A model generated the notes under the pieces. That model had not been told where the DNA came from and ran no database searches. It saw only the letters and a program-made list of their open reading frames with translations. Positions 18,847 through 29,069 of a stretch of DNA of 64,000 nt are shown here, piece after piece (positions within the stretch are counted from its first letter, which is position 1; each line of letters opens with the position of its first letter). Origin of the DNA: CBDEUK01 sp965250225 (lineage in GTDB: Bacteria > Pseudomonadota > Gammaproteobacteria > Eutrophobiales > Eutrophobiaceae). Both the position numbers and the translations under genes were made by a program. The stretch is taken from assembly GCA_965250225.1 (NCBI GenBank), contig CBDFNQ010000022.1, forward strand, positions 15,024 through 79,023. The letters run 5' to 3'.

Positions 18847-19623
18847 TTATACTGAATCTCCTTTTCTCCACTCTATTGCGAAACCATTGGTATAACGCAT
18901 GTCAATTTTTTCAACTTTGTCTAATTGACCAACCATTGCTTTCACAACCACTTCTGAAAATCGTCTGACGCGTTGTTCATAATCCATACGACCGATCACG
19001 ACAGTAAAACCGGTTTGTACCGTGAAACTCCACGCCCTGCGTTCATTGAGTGTTAACTCAACAACTTTCAACCCTGTATGTTTCAATACCTGATTCAATT
19101 CGTTAAATTTACTCAATACCAGTTCATAACTACCCTGAGGACCATTTAATAAAGGTAAATCACGCGGGATGGTCGCTGCTGGCGGAACAAAATAGGTAGC
19201 ATCACTATTCAACAAGGCTTTATCTCCCCAACGAACGACTGCTACACGTTCTTTCACATTAACTCTTAAGGTGTCGGGCCAAATTCGATTGACAGAAATA
19301 TGTTCTACCCAGGGAGCTTTTAATAACTCATTACGCACTTCAGTCACATTCACATTAAAAAATCCACCGCGAACCTCTTCCGTCACCAATGTTTGCAATC
19401 GTGAAGGAGATAAATGTCTAAACTCACCAACGATGCGTACTTGTTTTATGGGTAATGTTTCAGGACGAGAAAGAGAATAAACACCCCAGACTGAAAGACT
19501 AACCAATGTTAGCAACATAAAAATACCAAACGCCGTATTGAACTGTGACGGTTTGGCAGAGACAGAACGCACAAACGATTGATCTTGAAATCTCATCATG
19601 TCTCCTCTTGCAACAGTACTCAT
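18847..19623 (-). CDS. ftsQ: cell division protein FtsQ
   Basis: Bitopic inner membrane protein that recruits FtsB/FtsL to the septum. In the 258 residues a short cytoplasmic N-terminus precedes one membrane helix (about 33-50, FGIFMLLTLVSLSVWGVYSL), then the POTRA domain (LPIKQVRIVGEFRHLSPSRL) and the FtsQ beta domain ending IDMRYTNGFAIEWR. The chosen ATG overlaps the ddlB stop (ATGA); a later Met at residue 9 or 10 is possible. Confidence 0.96.
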   Translation of the reverse strand: MSTVARGDMMRFQDQSFVRSVSAKPSQFNTAFGIFMLLTLVSLSVWGVYSLSRPETLPIKQVRIVGEFRHLSPSRLQTLVTEEVRGGFFNVNVTEVRNELLKAPWVEHISVNRIWPDTLRVNVKERVAVVRWGDKALLNSDATYFVPPAATIPRDLPLLNGPQGSYELVLSKFNELNQVLKHTGLKVVELTLNERRAWSFTVQTGFTVVIGRMDYEQRVRRFSEVVVKAMVGQLDKVEKIDMRYTNGFAIEWRKGDSV

Positions 19624-20579
19624 GACAATAGATCCTCAACATCATTAAATGTGTCAGCAAGAATATTCAAAACCAGTTCATCAAATTCAATGCCTTTATG
19701 CTTGGCACCCATAGGCACCAGACTATGATTGGTCATACCAGGCACTGTATTCGCCTCAATTAACCAAACGTTATGATCGGCATCCAGTATTACATCGACA
19801 CGACCCCATCCTTCACAGGCAAGTGCTTTAAAAGCCTTGAGCGCTAACTGGCCAATTTTATCTTCTTTCTCGACACCCAAACCACAGGGGCAAATATATT
19901 CAGTCGTATCGGATTCATATTTGGCCTCATAGTCATAAAATTCTCTTGGTGTTTTTAACTGAATCATTGGAAACACCTCGTCACCCAGGATTGGTATGGT
20001 GTATTCACCACCACCTTCAATCCAGCACTCAGCTATCACCTGTTCATCAAAAGCAAATGCCGCTTCAAAAGCTGATTGTAAAACATCTAAATCCTTGACT
20101 TTAGTGGCACCAAAACTAGAACCTTCACGTGCCGGTTTTACCATCAAAGGTAAACCCAGTTTTTCGACAACCATTTGCCAGTCAGTATCTTTTTCCAACA
20201 CTATAAAATCAGGCGTTGCCAGACCCATGCTTATCCAAATCTGTTTGCTGCGTATTTTATCCATCGCCAATGCAGAGCCCAGGATGCCACTACCAGTGTA
20301 TGGCATTGAAATAGATTCCAGTGCACCCTGTATCGAACCATCTTCTCCACCACGACCATGAAGCATGATGAAGACCCGATTAAAATTCTCTGCCGTTAGC
20401 ACATTTATATTTTGATCCCTGGTGTCAAAAGCATAAGCATCGACATGACTATCTTTTAGTGCTGACAAAACAGCCTGACCACTTTCAAGCGAAATAAGAC
20501 GCTCTGCAGAATTGCCACCCATCATCACGGCAACCTTTCCAAAACGTTCTGGCTTGATTTGTTTCGCATCAATCAACAC
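19620..20579 (-). CDS. ddlB: D-alanine--D-alanine ligase
   Basis: ATP-grasp ligase making the D-Ala-D-Ala dipeptide for peptidoglycan. It has 319 residues with VMMGGNSAERLISLESG at the N-terminus, HGRGGEDGSIQGALE, PLMVKPAREGSSFG, and the C-terminal metal-binding WLIEANTVPGMTNHSLVPMGA. The family motif is usually HGxxGEDG, matched here. It sits between murB and ftsQ as usual in the dcw cluster. Confidence 0.97.
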   Translation of the reverse strand: MLIDAKQIKPERFGKVAVMMGGNSAERLISLESGQAVLSALKDSHVDAYAFDTRDQNINVLTAENFNRVFIMLHGRGGEDGSIQGALESISMPYTGSGILGSALAMDKIRSKQIWISMGLATPDFIVLEKDTDWQMVVEKLGLPLMVKPAREGSSFGATKVKDLDVLQSAFEAAFAFDEQVIAECWIEGGGEYTIPILGDEVFPMIQLKTPREFYDYEAKYESDTTEYICPCGLGVEKEDKIGQLALKAFKALACEGWGRVDVILDADHNVWLIEANTVPGMTNHSLVPMGAKHKGIEFDELVLNILADTFNDVEDLLS

Positions 20580-20598
20580 CTTGCTTTGTTTACCTTAT

Positions 20599-21534
20599 TC
20601 ATAAATCACCTATCACACGAACTTCAGTGATTAATTCAACATCAAATTTTTCTTTGACTATCTGCCTTGCTTTTTCGATCAAATTCTCAATGTCACTGGC
20701 TGTAGCATTTCCCAGATTAATAATAAAATTTGCATGTTTTGTTGAGATGCAGGCTCCACCTATGGTTTCTCCTTTCAGGCCGCTGGCCTCGATCAAGCGG
20801 GCTGCATGATCCTCTGGTGGATTACGAAAAACGGATCCACAACTGGACAAACCCATAGGTTGTGATTCACTACGTTTTGCCAATAAAATTTTAATGGTTT
20901 GAAGTGCGAGTCCGTCTTTGTCTTCAGATAATTGTAAATTTGCTGATAAAAACCATTCTTCGTTTTTCTGTTTTACTGAACGGTATGAAATTTCAAAATC
21001 ATCAATACTACGTTGATGTATTTCACCGTTACGGTTAATGGTTTCTACACTATTAACAATGTTCCAGGTTTCGCCACCAAAAGCACCCGCATTCATTGCC
21101 AACGCCCCACCAATCGTACCAGGAATGCCAGCAAAGAATTCTGCACCCATCATTCCTTGTTGTGCGCTATAACGTGCAACTTTCGGACAGGCAACACCTG
21201 CACCTGTATATAATGAAAATTCTTCATTGACACGAATATCACCCGGCAACTTCACAGTTGAAATAACGGTGCCATCAAAACCGCCATCTCGGATCAATAG
21301 GTTGCTACCCAGTCCAAGCCACAACAATGACTCATTACTATCAAGCTGTTGAAGAAAGTGACAGAGATCATCAACATCTTCAGGCACAAAAAATTGCCGG
21401 GCTATACCACCTGCACGCCATGAAGTATGCCTGGACATAGCTTCATTTTGTTTTATATCGCCTTTCAATGTTGTTACAGTCTCACTCATACTTTCTTCAT
21501 CACAACTGTTGTCAATCTTTCTATCTTCAAACAT
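20599..21534 (-). CDS. murB: UDP-N-acetylenolpyruvoylglucosamine reductase MurB
   Basis: FAD enzyme that reduces the enolpyruvyl group to form UDP-MurNAc. Motifs: HTSWRAGGIARQF, the FAD-binding GLGSNLLIRDGG, AGIPGTIGGALAMNAGAFG, SYRSVKQ, and the catalytic serine/glutamate region SCGSVFRNPP and SGLKGETIGGACIS. This is a type I MurB. The start is uncertain: ATG at 21534 follows a GAAGGA site almost without spacing; a TTG at 21546 or the ATG at 21489 are alternatives. The N-terminal 30 or so residues are an extension relative to most MurB. Confidence 0.95.
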   Translation of the reverse strand: MFEDRKIDNSCDEESMSETVTTLKGDIKQNEAMSRHTSWRAGGIARQFFVPEDVDDLCHFLQQLDSNESLLWLGLGSNLLIRDGGFDGTVISTVKLPGDIRVNEEFSLYTGAGVACPKVARYSAQQGMMGAEFFAGIPGTIGGALAMNAGAFGGETWNIVNSVETINRNGEIHQRSIDDFEISYRSVKQKNEEWFLSANLQLSEDKDGLALQTIKILLAKRSESQPMGLSSCGSVFRNPPEDHAARLIEASGLKGETIGGACISTKHANFIINLGNATASDIENLIEKARQIVKEKFDVELITEVRVIGDL

Positions 21535-21548
21535 TCCTTCTTTCAACC

Positions 21549-22970
21549 TCAGCAGACAGTCCCAGACATGCCTGAGCGTAGTTCATTTACTAATTGGCCC
21601 ACATTCCCTGCACCAAGTACCAACAGAATATCGTCATCATTCGCAATGCTCGGCAAAAGATCTTTAATCTCATCGATATCTTCAATAAACATTGGATCGA
21701 CATGACCACGCAATCTGATCGCACGACACAGTGATCGACTGTCAGCACCGGGGATTGGGTCTTCACCTGCGGAATACACTTCTAACATTAACAAAGCATC
21801 GAGTTCAGATAACACATGAACGAAATCTTCAAAAAGATCTCGCGTACGCGTGAAACGATGAGGTTGAAATACAACATTAATATTTTTGCCTGGCCAGCCT
21901 TTACGAATAGCCTTGATTGTGGCAGCTATTTCTCTTGGGTGATGGGCATAGTCATCAATCAATAATACTGTTTTATTTGAAACAATAATTTCACCAACAA
22001 CCTCACAACGTCGACTAATCCCCTGGAAATTTGATAATGCTGTTTGTATTGCCTTATCATTTATTCCAAGTTCATGTGCAACACTAACTGCTGCAAGCGC
22101 ATTAAGTACATTATGCTCTCCAGGCATATTCAACTCTATTTCCATCACTTGATCAGAATCTACTGTTGTAACGGTGAACACAGTACGGTGTTCTTCCTGT
22201 TTTATAATATGACCACAAACATCAGCATCACAATCAAGACCATAGGTAATAAATGGTTTTGTAATAGAGGGTAATATTTCTTTAACACCGGTGTCATTCA
22301 AGCAAACAATCGCCAAACCATAAAATGGTAAGCGGTGCAAAAACTCAATAAAATTATCTTTTAAACAACGAAAATCACCGTTATACGTCTCCAAGTGATC
22401 AGAATCCACGTTAGTCAGCACGGCTATGATCGGTTGCAAGTGTAGAAATGATGCATCGCTTTCATCTGCTTCTGCTACCAAATATTTCCCACCACCGAGT
22501 TGTGCATTTCTTCCTGAACTTGTTAGCAAACCACCGATAACATAAGTGGGATCACAACCACCTTCTGCTAAGACACTTGCTACCAAACTGGTTGTTGTCG
22601 TCTTGCCATGCGTTCCAGCAATGGCAATACCCACTCTAAAACGCATTAACTCAGCCAACATTTCAGCACGAGGAATAGTTGGAATACGATGCTGACGAGC
22701 AGCTTCCAGTTCTGAATTTTCTGATTTAATTGCACTGGAATAAACAACCACATCACTACCATTAATATGTTCTGCTTTATGACCTATTTGAATATCTATA
22801 CCCAATGACTTTAAGTAAGTGGCATTCGAATTCATATTCATGTCAGAACCTGATACTGTATAGCCAAGATTATTCATCACCTCGGCAATACCACTCATGC
22901 CTGCTCCACCAACACCTACAAAATGGATATGCTGAACCCGACGCATCAGTTCATGGCTTAACTCAGACAT
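21549..22970 (-). CDS. murC: UDP-N-acetylmuramate--L-alanine ligase
   Basis: Mur ligase adding the first amino acid of the stem peptide. I start it at the ATG at 22970 (MSELSHELMRRVQHIHFVGV), which is preceded by a strong GGAGGTGG site inside the end of murG; the longer frame to 23051 would only add residues lying out of frame within murG. The product is 473 residues. GVGGAGMSGIAEV (UDP-binding loop), the ATP loop GTHGKTTTTS, DADESDASF-type metal region (LVAEADESDASFLHLQP) and the DDYAHHP motif are all present. Confidence 0.97.
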   Translation of the reverse strand: MSELSHELMRRVQHIHFVGVGGAGMSGIAEVMNNLGYTVSGSDMNMNSNATYLKSLGIDIQIGHKAEHINGSDVVVYSSAIKSENSELEAARQHRIPTIPRAEMLAELMRFRVGIAIAGTHGKTTTTSLVASVLAEGGCDPTYVIGGLLTSSGRNAQLGGGKYLVAEADESDASFLHLQPIIAVLTNVDSDHLETYNGDFRCLKDNFIEFLHRLPFYGLAIVCLNDTGVKEILPSITKPFITYGLDCDADVCGHIIKQEEHRTVFTVTTVDSDQVMEIELNMPGEHNVLNALAAVSVAHELGINDKAIQTALSNFQGISRRCEVVGEIIVSNKTVLLIDDYAHHPREIAATIKAIRKGWPGKNINVVFQPHRFTRTRDLFEDFVHVLSELDALLMLEVYSAGEDPIPGADSRSLCRAIRLRGHVDPMFIEDIDEIKDLLPSIANDDDILLVLGAGNVGQLVNELRSGMSGTVC

Positions 22971-24045
22971 GAGCCACCTCCATGCATAACTCTGCAACAT
23001 TTTGTGTTGCCTGTGACTGACCCAACTTACGTGCAGATTCTGCCATTTCAATCAAGGTTTTTCTGGAACTACACAGTTTAGAAATAACAGCAGATAATTT
23101 GTCTGTTGTTAACTCAGGTTCTGGAATTAATATTGCACTGGCATTGTCGCTCAAGAATCGTGCATTTGCGCTTTGGTGATCATCTACGGCATACGGGTAC
23201 GGAATTAATATTGATGCAACACCAACAATTGCTAACTCCGCAATCGTCATTGCACCTGAACGACATATTACAATATCAGCCCAGGCATATGCTTCAGCCA
23301 TATCTTCAATATAAGGAACAACATCGACACTAAAATTTACATCAGTATAATATTGTCTGGCTTCAATAATATTTCCTGGACCACTTTGATGACGAACATT
23401 GAAATCAATTTTGTCACACAATCCTTTTAACGCTTCTGGTACTATCTCGTTGAGTTTTTTAGCTCCGAGACTACCGCCTATTACCAAGACGTTAAATTCA
23501 TTTGTTCTGCTTTCAAACCGTTCTGCTGGTGAAATAATATTTAGAATAGTATTACGCACCGGATTACCTGTGTGATACAACCTGGTTGAATTATCGAATG
23601 TGTTTGGAAACGCCTGCATAATCACTGTTGCTATACGAGATAACAGCTTATTGGTTAAACCCGCAATGGCATTTTGTTCATGTATACAGACTGGAATACG
23701 TAACAAGAATGCTGCTAATCCCCCTGGACCACTAGCAAACCCTCCCATACCTAACATAACCCCAGGGTTATGTTTCATTAAAATACCAAGAGCCTGAAAT
23801 AAGGCACACAGCATAACGAACGGAGCAATTAATTTTTTTAATAATCTCTTACCACGAACACCCGTGACATCAATAGTTAATAGTGTATAACCATTTTCAG
23901 GTACCACTCGCGCTTCAAGTCCCTTTCTTGTTCCCAACCACAAAACCGGTAAACCTTTGTCTTTCAGATAATCAGCAACGGCCAGAGCAGGATAAACATG
24001 CCCCCCTGTTCCGCCAGCCATGATCATGATAGGTCTAGGCGACAT
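22963..24045 (-). CDS. murG: lipid II synthase MurG (undecaprenyl-PP-MurNAc-pentapeptide GlcNAc transferase)
   Basis: Membrane-associated GT28 glycosyltransferase converting lipid I to lipid II at the cytoplasmic face. The 360 residues start with MIMAGGTGGHVYPALAVAD (first glycine loop), include LGMGGFASGPGGLAAF, HEQNAIAGLTNKLL, and the UDP-GlcNAc site ICRSGAMTIAELAIVGVASILIP. The start overlaps the end of ftsW by 11 bases and the end overlaps murC. Confidence 0.98.
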   Translation of the reverse strand: MSPRPIMIMAGGTGGHVYPALAVADYLKDKGLPVLWLGTRKGLEARVVPENGYTLLTIDVTGVRGKRLLKKLIAPFVMLCALFQALGILMKHNPGVMLGMGGFASGPGGLAAFLLRIPVCIHEQNAIAGLTNKLLSRIATVIMQAFPNTFDNSTRLYHTGNPVRNTILNIISPAERFESRTNEFNVLVIGGSLGAKKLNEIVPEALKGLCDKIDFNVRHQSGPGNIIEARQYYTDVNFSVDVVPYIEDMAEAYAWADIVICRSGAMTIAELAIVGVASILIPYPYAVDDHQSANARFLSDNASAILIPEPELTTDKLSAVISKLCSSRKTLIEMAESARKLGQSQATQNVAELCMEVAHV

Positions 24046-25234
24046 AATGTGTCACCGGCTGGGGAACTTGTTTATTTTCGTGTTCACGGTTTTCGTACTC
24101 AACACGTAATAATATTGCTAACAGCACACAATTAACGATGACACTGTTACTGCCGTAACTTATTAGAGGTAAAGTCAAACCTTTGGTTGGTAACAAGCCC
24201 ATATTCACACCAATATTTATGAATGCCTGTATCCCGATGATCAAACCAATACCAAATGCAAAATACGCTGAAAAGAAACGACCATTAATTTGCGCAGTTT
24301 GTGCGATGATAAACGCTCTTAATACAAGAAAACTATATAAAAGAATAATGATAACAACACCGAACAGTCCCAATTCTTCTGCAAACACGGCGAATATAAA
24401 ATCAGTGTGAGCCTCTGGCAAATAAAATAATTTTTGTATGCTGCCGCCTAAACCAACGCCAAACCAGTCACCTCTACCAAAAGCAATCAATGCTTGTGTC
24501 AATTGAAAGCCGCTATCGAATGGGTCTTGCCAGGGGTCAAGAAAACTCGTCAACCGTTGTAACCTATACGGTGAAATCATAGCAAGCGTTCCCAAAGTAG
24601 CAAAAGCCACCAGACCCCAGGAAAAAAATCGTTTAACCGGAACTCCCGCTAAAAACAACATGCCTAGGGTTGTCATGAAGAGCACCACACTGGCACCAAA
24701 ATCCGGTTCAAGTAACAACAAGCCCGATACAATCGTTAAAATACCTATCGGAATAATAAAACCAGTAAAATTATTACAAACCTGTTCTTTTTGTCTCACA
24801 AGATAACCCGCTATATATGCGATCACACAAATTTTTATGGGTTCTGAAGCCTGGAAAGAAAACGGCCCAATTTGAATCCAACGCATACTGCCGTTCACTT
24901 CTTTTCCGATACCTGGAATTAAAATTATAATTAACAGGCCAATACCTAACATCAACATTGGCACACTGAAAAATTGCCAGAATTTCATAGGTAATTTTAA
25001 TGTTACTAATGCCACCATCAAGCCCAGGACTACGGCGAAACCCTGGCGCCAGAAATAGTACAGAGCCTCTTTGGATTCTCCTTCTGCTATCGCCATTGAG
25101 GATGATGCGACCATGACCAAACCCAAGCCGAGTAATAATAATGTCACTGTAATTAACCAACCATCGTAACCAAAGAACAATGTCTTTTGCCCCAGCACAT
25201 TGGCCTTAATACTGGCTTGTTTACGTTTGTTCAC
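24035..25234 (-). CDS. ftsW: septal peptidoglycan glycosyltransferase FtsW
   Basis: SEDS-family polytopic membrane protein that polymerises lipid II at the septum with FtsI. The 399 residues show about ten membrane helices, and the SEDS signatures QLTQALIAFGRGDWFGVGLG, LPEAHTDFIFAVFAEELG and GLLPTKGLTLPLISYGSNS. The start overlaps the murD stop by 4 bases. Its place between murD and murG is the standard dcw order. Confidence 0.98.
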   Translation of the reverse strand: MNKRKQASIKANVLGQKTLFFGYDGWLITVTLLLLGLGLVMVASSSMAIAEGESKEALYYFWRQGFAVVLGLMVALVTLKLPMKFWQFFSVPMLMLGIGLLIIILIPGIGKEVNGSMRWIQIGPFSFQASEPIKICVIAYIAGYLVRQKEQVCNNFTGFIIPIGILTIVSGLLLLEPDFGASVVLFMTTLGMLFLAGVPVKRFFSWGLVAFATLGTLAMISPYRLQRLTSFLDPWQDPFDSGFQLTQALIAFGRGDWFGVGLGGSIQKLFYLPEAHTDFIFAVFAEELGLFGVVIIILLYSFLVLRAFIIAQTAQINGRFFSAYFAFGIGLIIGIQAFINIGVNMGLLPTKGLTLPLISYGSNSVIVNCVLLAILLRVEYENREHENKQVPQPVTHYVA

Positions 25235-26622
25235 GATTGTATTGCCTTTAATTGCAATACTTCGTCAATGAAAGTGCAGCCACGTTCTTCATAATTTTTA
25301 AACATATCGAAGCTGGCACATGCTGGTGATAACAACACAACATCATCTTTTTTACATCTTTCAAATGCCATAGAGACAGAAGCTGACAAATTATCAACAA
25401 CCTTTACATCGATTGGTTTTTCTAACGCAGCTTCAATCAATTTCGCATCGCGACCAAACGCTATCACCATCTTGACTCGACCTTTTGCTGCATCTGCCAA
25501 AGGAGAAAAATCTGCATCTTTGCCCACACCACCAGCAATTAAAATTACATTATTATTCCTGGCCAGGCCTGTAATAGCCGCAACACTGGCTCCAACATTC
25601 GTTCCTTTAGAATCGTTATACCAGTCTGCACCGTTGATCCGGGCAACCCATTCACAACGATGTCTTAACCCTTTAAATTCTTTTAGCGTTTTTAATATGA
25701 CATGTTTCGGTAAATGAATCACTTCAGCCATTGCGTAAGCAGCCAATGCATTGAGTTGGTTATGCAAACCTTTTATTTTCATTTCATCAACAAACAACAA
25801 ACATTCATCACCCCTCAACAAACAATCTCTGTTATCTATTTTTCCCAGGCCAAAATGATTTTCTTTCGGGGCATCGCTACCAAAGCTAATATAATTTCTG
25901 TTGAGTTGCTGATACTGCATTGTTAATTTATCATCACGATTCAAGATCATGTGACCATCACCAGCATAAACGCGCGCTTTTGTTTTGGCATAAGAATCAA
26001 TATCAGGATAACGATCCATGTGATCTTCAGATATATTTAAAACCACAGCCGCCGCCGCATTCAACGAACTTAAGGTTTCCAGTTGAAAACTGGACAACTC
26101 CAGGACATAAATATCAGGCTCATTATCTTCTAGTAACTCAAGCACCGGTGTGCCTATATTTCCGCCAAGACCAATATGCAAATTTGCTGCTCTTGCCATA
26201 TCAGCAATCAAACTCACTACCGTACTTTTCCCATTTGATCCGGTTACCGCAAGAATAGGAGATGTAGCAACTCGACAAAATAATTCAACATCACCAACAA
26301 CAGGTATGTTTTGTGATAGCGCTTTCTGTATCACTGGTTCCAGAGAAGAAACGCCGGGGCTGATCACTATCTCTTTTGCCGAGCAAATCAATTCCTCATC
26401 CAGTACACCCAGAGATAATTTGCAATCAGGCATTTCTTTCCTGAAGGTATCTAGTAAAGGCGGTTGTTTACGACTATCTGTCACTGCAATTTGCAAACCC
26501 TGCTTAATTAAATAACGAGCGCAGGCCAGCCCTGTCTTACCCAAACCAACAATCACCTTGTCATATGTCTGTTGATACTCGTTCATATTAATATTGTTTA
26601 TCGCGAAATTTGCCACGTTCAT
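25231..26622 (-). CDS. murD: UDP-N-acetylmuramoyl-L-alanine--D-glutamate ligase
   Basis: Mur ligase adding D-glutamate. The N-terminal Rossmann loop VIVGLGKTGLACARYL, the ATP loop AVTGSNGKSTVVS, NISEDHMDRYPD and the C-terminal domain WYNDSKGTNVGASVAAI and GGVGKDADF match MurD. The ATG at 26622 begins 6 bases after mraY; an alternative ATG at 26586 would bring the protein nearer to the usual 440-450 residues, so the first 12 residues are uncertain. Confidence 0.97.
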   Translation of the reverse strand: MNVANFAINNINMNEYQQTYDKVIVGLGKTGLACARYLIKQGLQIAVTDSRKQPPLLDTFRKEMPDCKLSLGVLDEELICSAKEIVISPGVSSLEPVIQKALSQNIPVVGDVELFCRVATSPILAVTGSNGKSTVVSLIADMARAANLHIGLGGNIGTPVLELLEDNEPDIYVLELSSFQLETLSSLNAAAAVVLNISEDHMDRYPDIDSYAKTKARVYAGDGHMILNRDDKLTMQYQQLNRNYISFGSDAPKENHFGLGKIDNRDCLLRGDECLLFVDEMKIKGLHNQLNALAAYAMAEVIHLPKHVILKTLKEFKGLRHRCEWVARINGADWYNDSKGTNVGASVAAITGLARNNNVILIAGGVGKDADFSPLADAAKGRVKMVIAFGRDAKLIEAALEKPIDVKVVDNLSASVSMAFERCKKDDVVLLSPACASFDMFKNYEERGCTFIDEVLQLKAIQS

Positions 26623-26628
26623 TTCTCA

Positions 26629-27711
26629 CTAACGGATCTTAAGACTGGCCAAACCAATCAACACCAGAATAACGGTAATGATCCAGAAACGAACAATCAC
26701 TCTGGGTTCTGGCCAGCCCTTTAATTCATAGTGATGATGTAAAGGTGCCATATGAAAAATTCGTCGGCCGATTAATTTATAAGAACCAACTTGTAGAATG
26801 ACGGAGATTGTCTCAATCACAAACACACCGCCCATGATCAATAAAACCAGTTCTTCTCGAACTACAACAGCGACTATGCCAAGCGCAGCGCCTAAGGCTA
26901 AAGCGCCGATGTCACCCATAAATACCATTGCTGGATAGGTATTGAACCAAAGGAAACCAAGGCCAGCACCTACGATAGCCCCACAAAACACAGCCACTTC
27001 ACCAATGCCCGCAATGTACGGAATGCCCAGGTAATCCGCGAAGTACACATGTCCTGTGACATAGGCAAAGATAGCCAGCGCTCCAGCAACCATCACGGTT
27101 GGTAAGATGGCAAGACCATCAAGCCCATCGGTCAAATTCACCGCGTTACTAGTGCCTACAATGACAAAATAACTTAAGACAACATAGAACCAACCCATGT
27201 CGACAACGATTCCTTTAACAAAGGGGATAATAAGTTGTGTTTCCGCAGGGGAACTCGCGCTGTTGTATAAATAAACCGCTGCCACTATGGCAATAACCGA
27301 TTGCCAGAAATATTTATATTTGGCAGGTAAACCGCGAGGATTTTGTTGTACTACCTTGCGATAGTCATCAACCCAACCGACAACACCATAAAACAAAGTC
27401 ACCAATATCACGACCCAGACAAAACGATTGTGTAAATCAGACCAACACAGTGTACTGATCATGATGGAGATCAGAATTAGTAAACCACCCATTGTCGGTG
27501 TGCCTGCTTTTTTCAAATGCGTTTCTGGACCATCATCACGAATACTTTGTTCAATTTGTTGTGCGGATAAACGTCTGATTAAACCTGGGCCGATCACAAA
27601 GGCAATAAACAAAGAAGTCAGCGCACCCAAAATAGTTCTCAGAGTAATATATTGAAAAACACTAAAGCCACTGTGAAAATTCGACAAGTAATCAGCCAAC
27701 CAGATCAACAT
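26629..27711 (-). CDS. mraY: phospho-N-acetylmuramoyl-pentapeptide transferase
   Basis: Polytopic enzyme forming lipid I from UDP-MurNAc-pentapeptide and undecaprenyl phosphate. The 360 residues have about ten membrane helices. Family motifs include KKAGTPTMGGLLILI, VGWVDDYRKV (catalytic Asp pair), NAVNLTDGLDGLAI, FMGDIGALALGAALG and the HHHYELKGW loop, all intact. It overlaps the end of murF by 7 bases. Confidence 0.98.
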   Translation of the reverse strand: MLIWLADYLSNFHSGFSVFQYITLRTILGALTSLFIAFVIGPGLIRRLSAQQIEQSIRDDGPETHLKKAGTPTMGGLLILISIMISTLCWSDLHNRFVWVVILVTLFYGVVGWVDDYRKVVQQNPRGLPAKYKYFWQSVIAIVAAVYLYNSASSPAETQLIIPFVKGIVVDMGWFYVVLSYFVIVGTSNAVNLTDGLDGLAILPTVMVAGALAIFAYVTGHVYFADYLGIPYIAGIGEVAVFCGAIVGAGLGFLWFNTYPAMVFMGDIGALALGAALGIVAVVVREELVLLIMGGVFVIETISVILQVGSYKLIGRRIFHMAPLHHHYELKGWPEPRVIVRFWIITVILVLIGLASLKIR

Positions 27712-29069
27712 GATTCACACCCCTGATCCAACAAAGCTTCAACAATCTTCTCCATTTGCATGGCACGCGATCCTTTGACCAGCACGATGGTTTCTTTTGA
27801 TGTCCTTGATTTTACACTGGTGATTAATTTATCTTTCTCGGAAAAATGCTCACCACCTGCTCCAAAACCATTTACTACTTCTTCAGCCATAGCACCCAAA
27901 GTGTATAATTTCCTGACACCTTGTTGTCTGGCATATTCACCTGCTTGATAATGAATACGAGCTGAGTCTGCACCAAGCTCACCCATTTCACCCAAAATCA
28001 GGCAGGTATCTTTTCCACGTGAGACTAAAAACTGAATCGCCGCATTTAACGATGCCGGGTTTGCGTTATAGGTATCATCAATAATCGTCGAACCACTCCC
28101 GCCTGTTTTGACTTGCAAACGCCCTTTCACGCCTTGAAAAGATTCAAGTCCATCACGGATTGTCTCAAGATCGATATTCAGTGCCAAAGCACAACTGGTT
28201 GCAGCCAGTGCATTCATTACGTTATGTTGACCAACAACATTTAGATGAATTTCGATTACCCCTTGCTTACAAACTAATTGAAATTCACAGGCATGAGTAT
28301 CTAACTTTGATACTATCTTGCATGCATAGATATCCGCTGGATTTTGAATAGCGAATAAGATCTGTTTTTGACTATGAGTCATGTCTTTCCAGTACTCTGC
28401 ATATTCATCATCCGCATTTATAACAGCAATTCCTTTTTCACTTAACCCGTCATATATTTCTGATTTAGCTTTTGCAACACCTTCTATACTGCCAAAACCT
28501 TCAAGATGTGCCGGAGCGCATTGTGTGATCACAGCAACATCAGGCTGAACCAGATCAGTTAATAGTCTGATTTCGCCAGGATGGTTTGCACCCATTTCGA
28601 TAACCGCATAATGATGCTCTTTATCAAGGCCAAATAAAGTTAGTGGTACGCCGATGTCATTATTCAGATTACCGGGCGTTGATAAGACATTTGTCTTTTG
28701 CATAAGAATCGAGGTCAGCATTTCCTTAACCGTTGTCTTGCCATTGCTGCCAGTAATCGCAACCACCGGAATGCCGAATTTTTCACGCCATGATTTCGCT
28801 AATTGCCCCATGGCTTTCTTCGTATCGCTAACGACTATCGATGGCAAAGTAGTTTTTATATTCTGTTCCAGCATCACTGCAGCTGCGCCTGTTTGTTCTG
28901 CAGTTGAAATAAAATTATGTCCATCGAACCGTTCGCCTTTTAATGCAATAAATAATTCACCGGCTTTTAATGTGCGTGTATCGGTTGAACATCCGTTAAA
29001 CAAAACATTTTCACCATGAATTGGGGCTTTCAGGGCTTCGGCAGCTTGCGTTAGCATCATTTGAATCAC
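27705..29069 (-). CDS. murF: UDP-N-acetylmuramoyl-tripeptide--D-alanyl-D-alanine ligase
   Basis: Adds D-Ala-D-Ala to UDP-MurNAc-tripeptide. The 454 residues contain the ATP loop AITGSNGKTTVKEML, NLNNDIGVPLTL, EMGANHPGEI, the second-domain NADDEYAEYW and IDDTYNANPASL, all typical of MurF. The start overlaps the murE stop by 4 bases. Confidence 0.98.
   Translation of the reverse strand: MIQMMLTQAAEALKAPIHGENVLFNGCSTDTRTLKAGELFIALKGERFDGHNFISTAEQTGAAAVMLEQNIKTTLPSIVVSDTKKAMGQLAKSWREKFGIPVVAITGSNGKTTVKEMLTSILMQKTNVLSTPGNLNNDIGVPLTLFGLDKEHHYAVIEMGANHPGEIRLLTDLVQPDVAVITQCAPAHLEGFGSIEGVAKAKSEIYDGLSEKGIAVINADDEYAEYWKDMTHSQKQILFAIQNPADIYACKIVSKLDTHACEFQLVCKQGVIEIHLNVVGQHNVMNALAATSCALALNIDLETIRDGLESFQGVKGRLQVKTGGSGSTIIDDTYNANPASLNAAIQFLVSRGKDTCLILGEMGELGADSARIHYQAGEYARQQGVRKLYTLGAMAEEVVNGFGAGGEHFSEKDKLITSVKSRTSKETIVLVKGSRAMQMEKIVEALLDQGCESC

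Noticed and set aside
20627..20809. Short plus-strand frames across the mur genes
   Set aside because: All lie antisense to intact Mur ligases or MurB and show no family signature.
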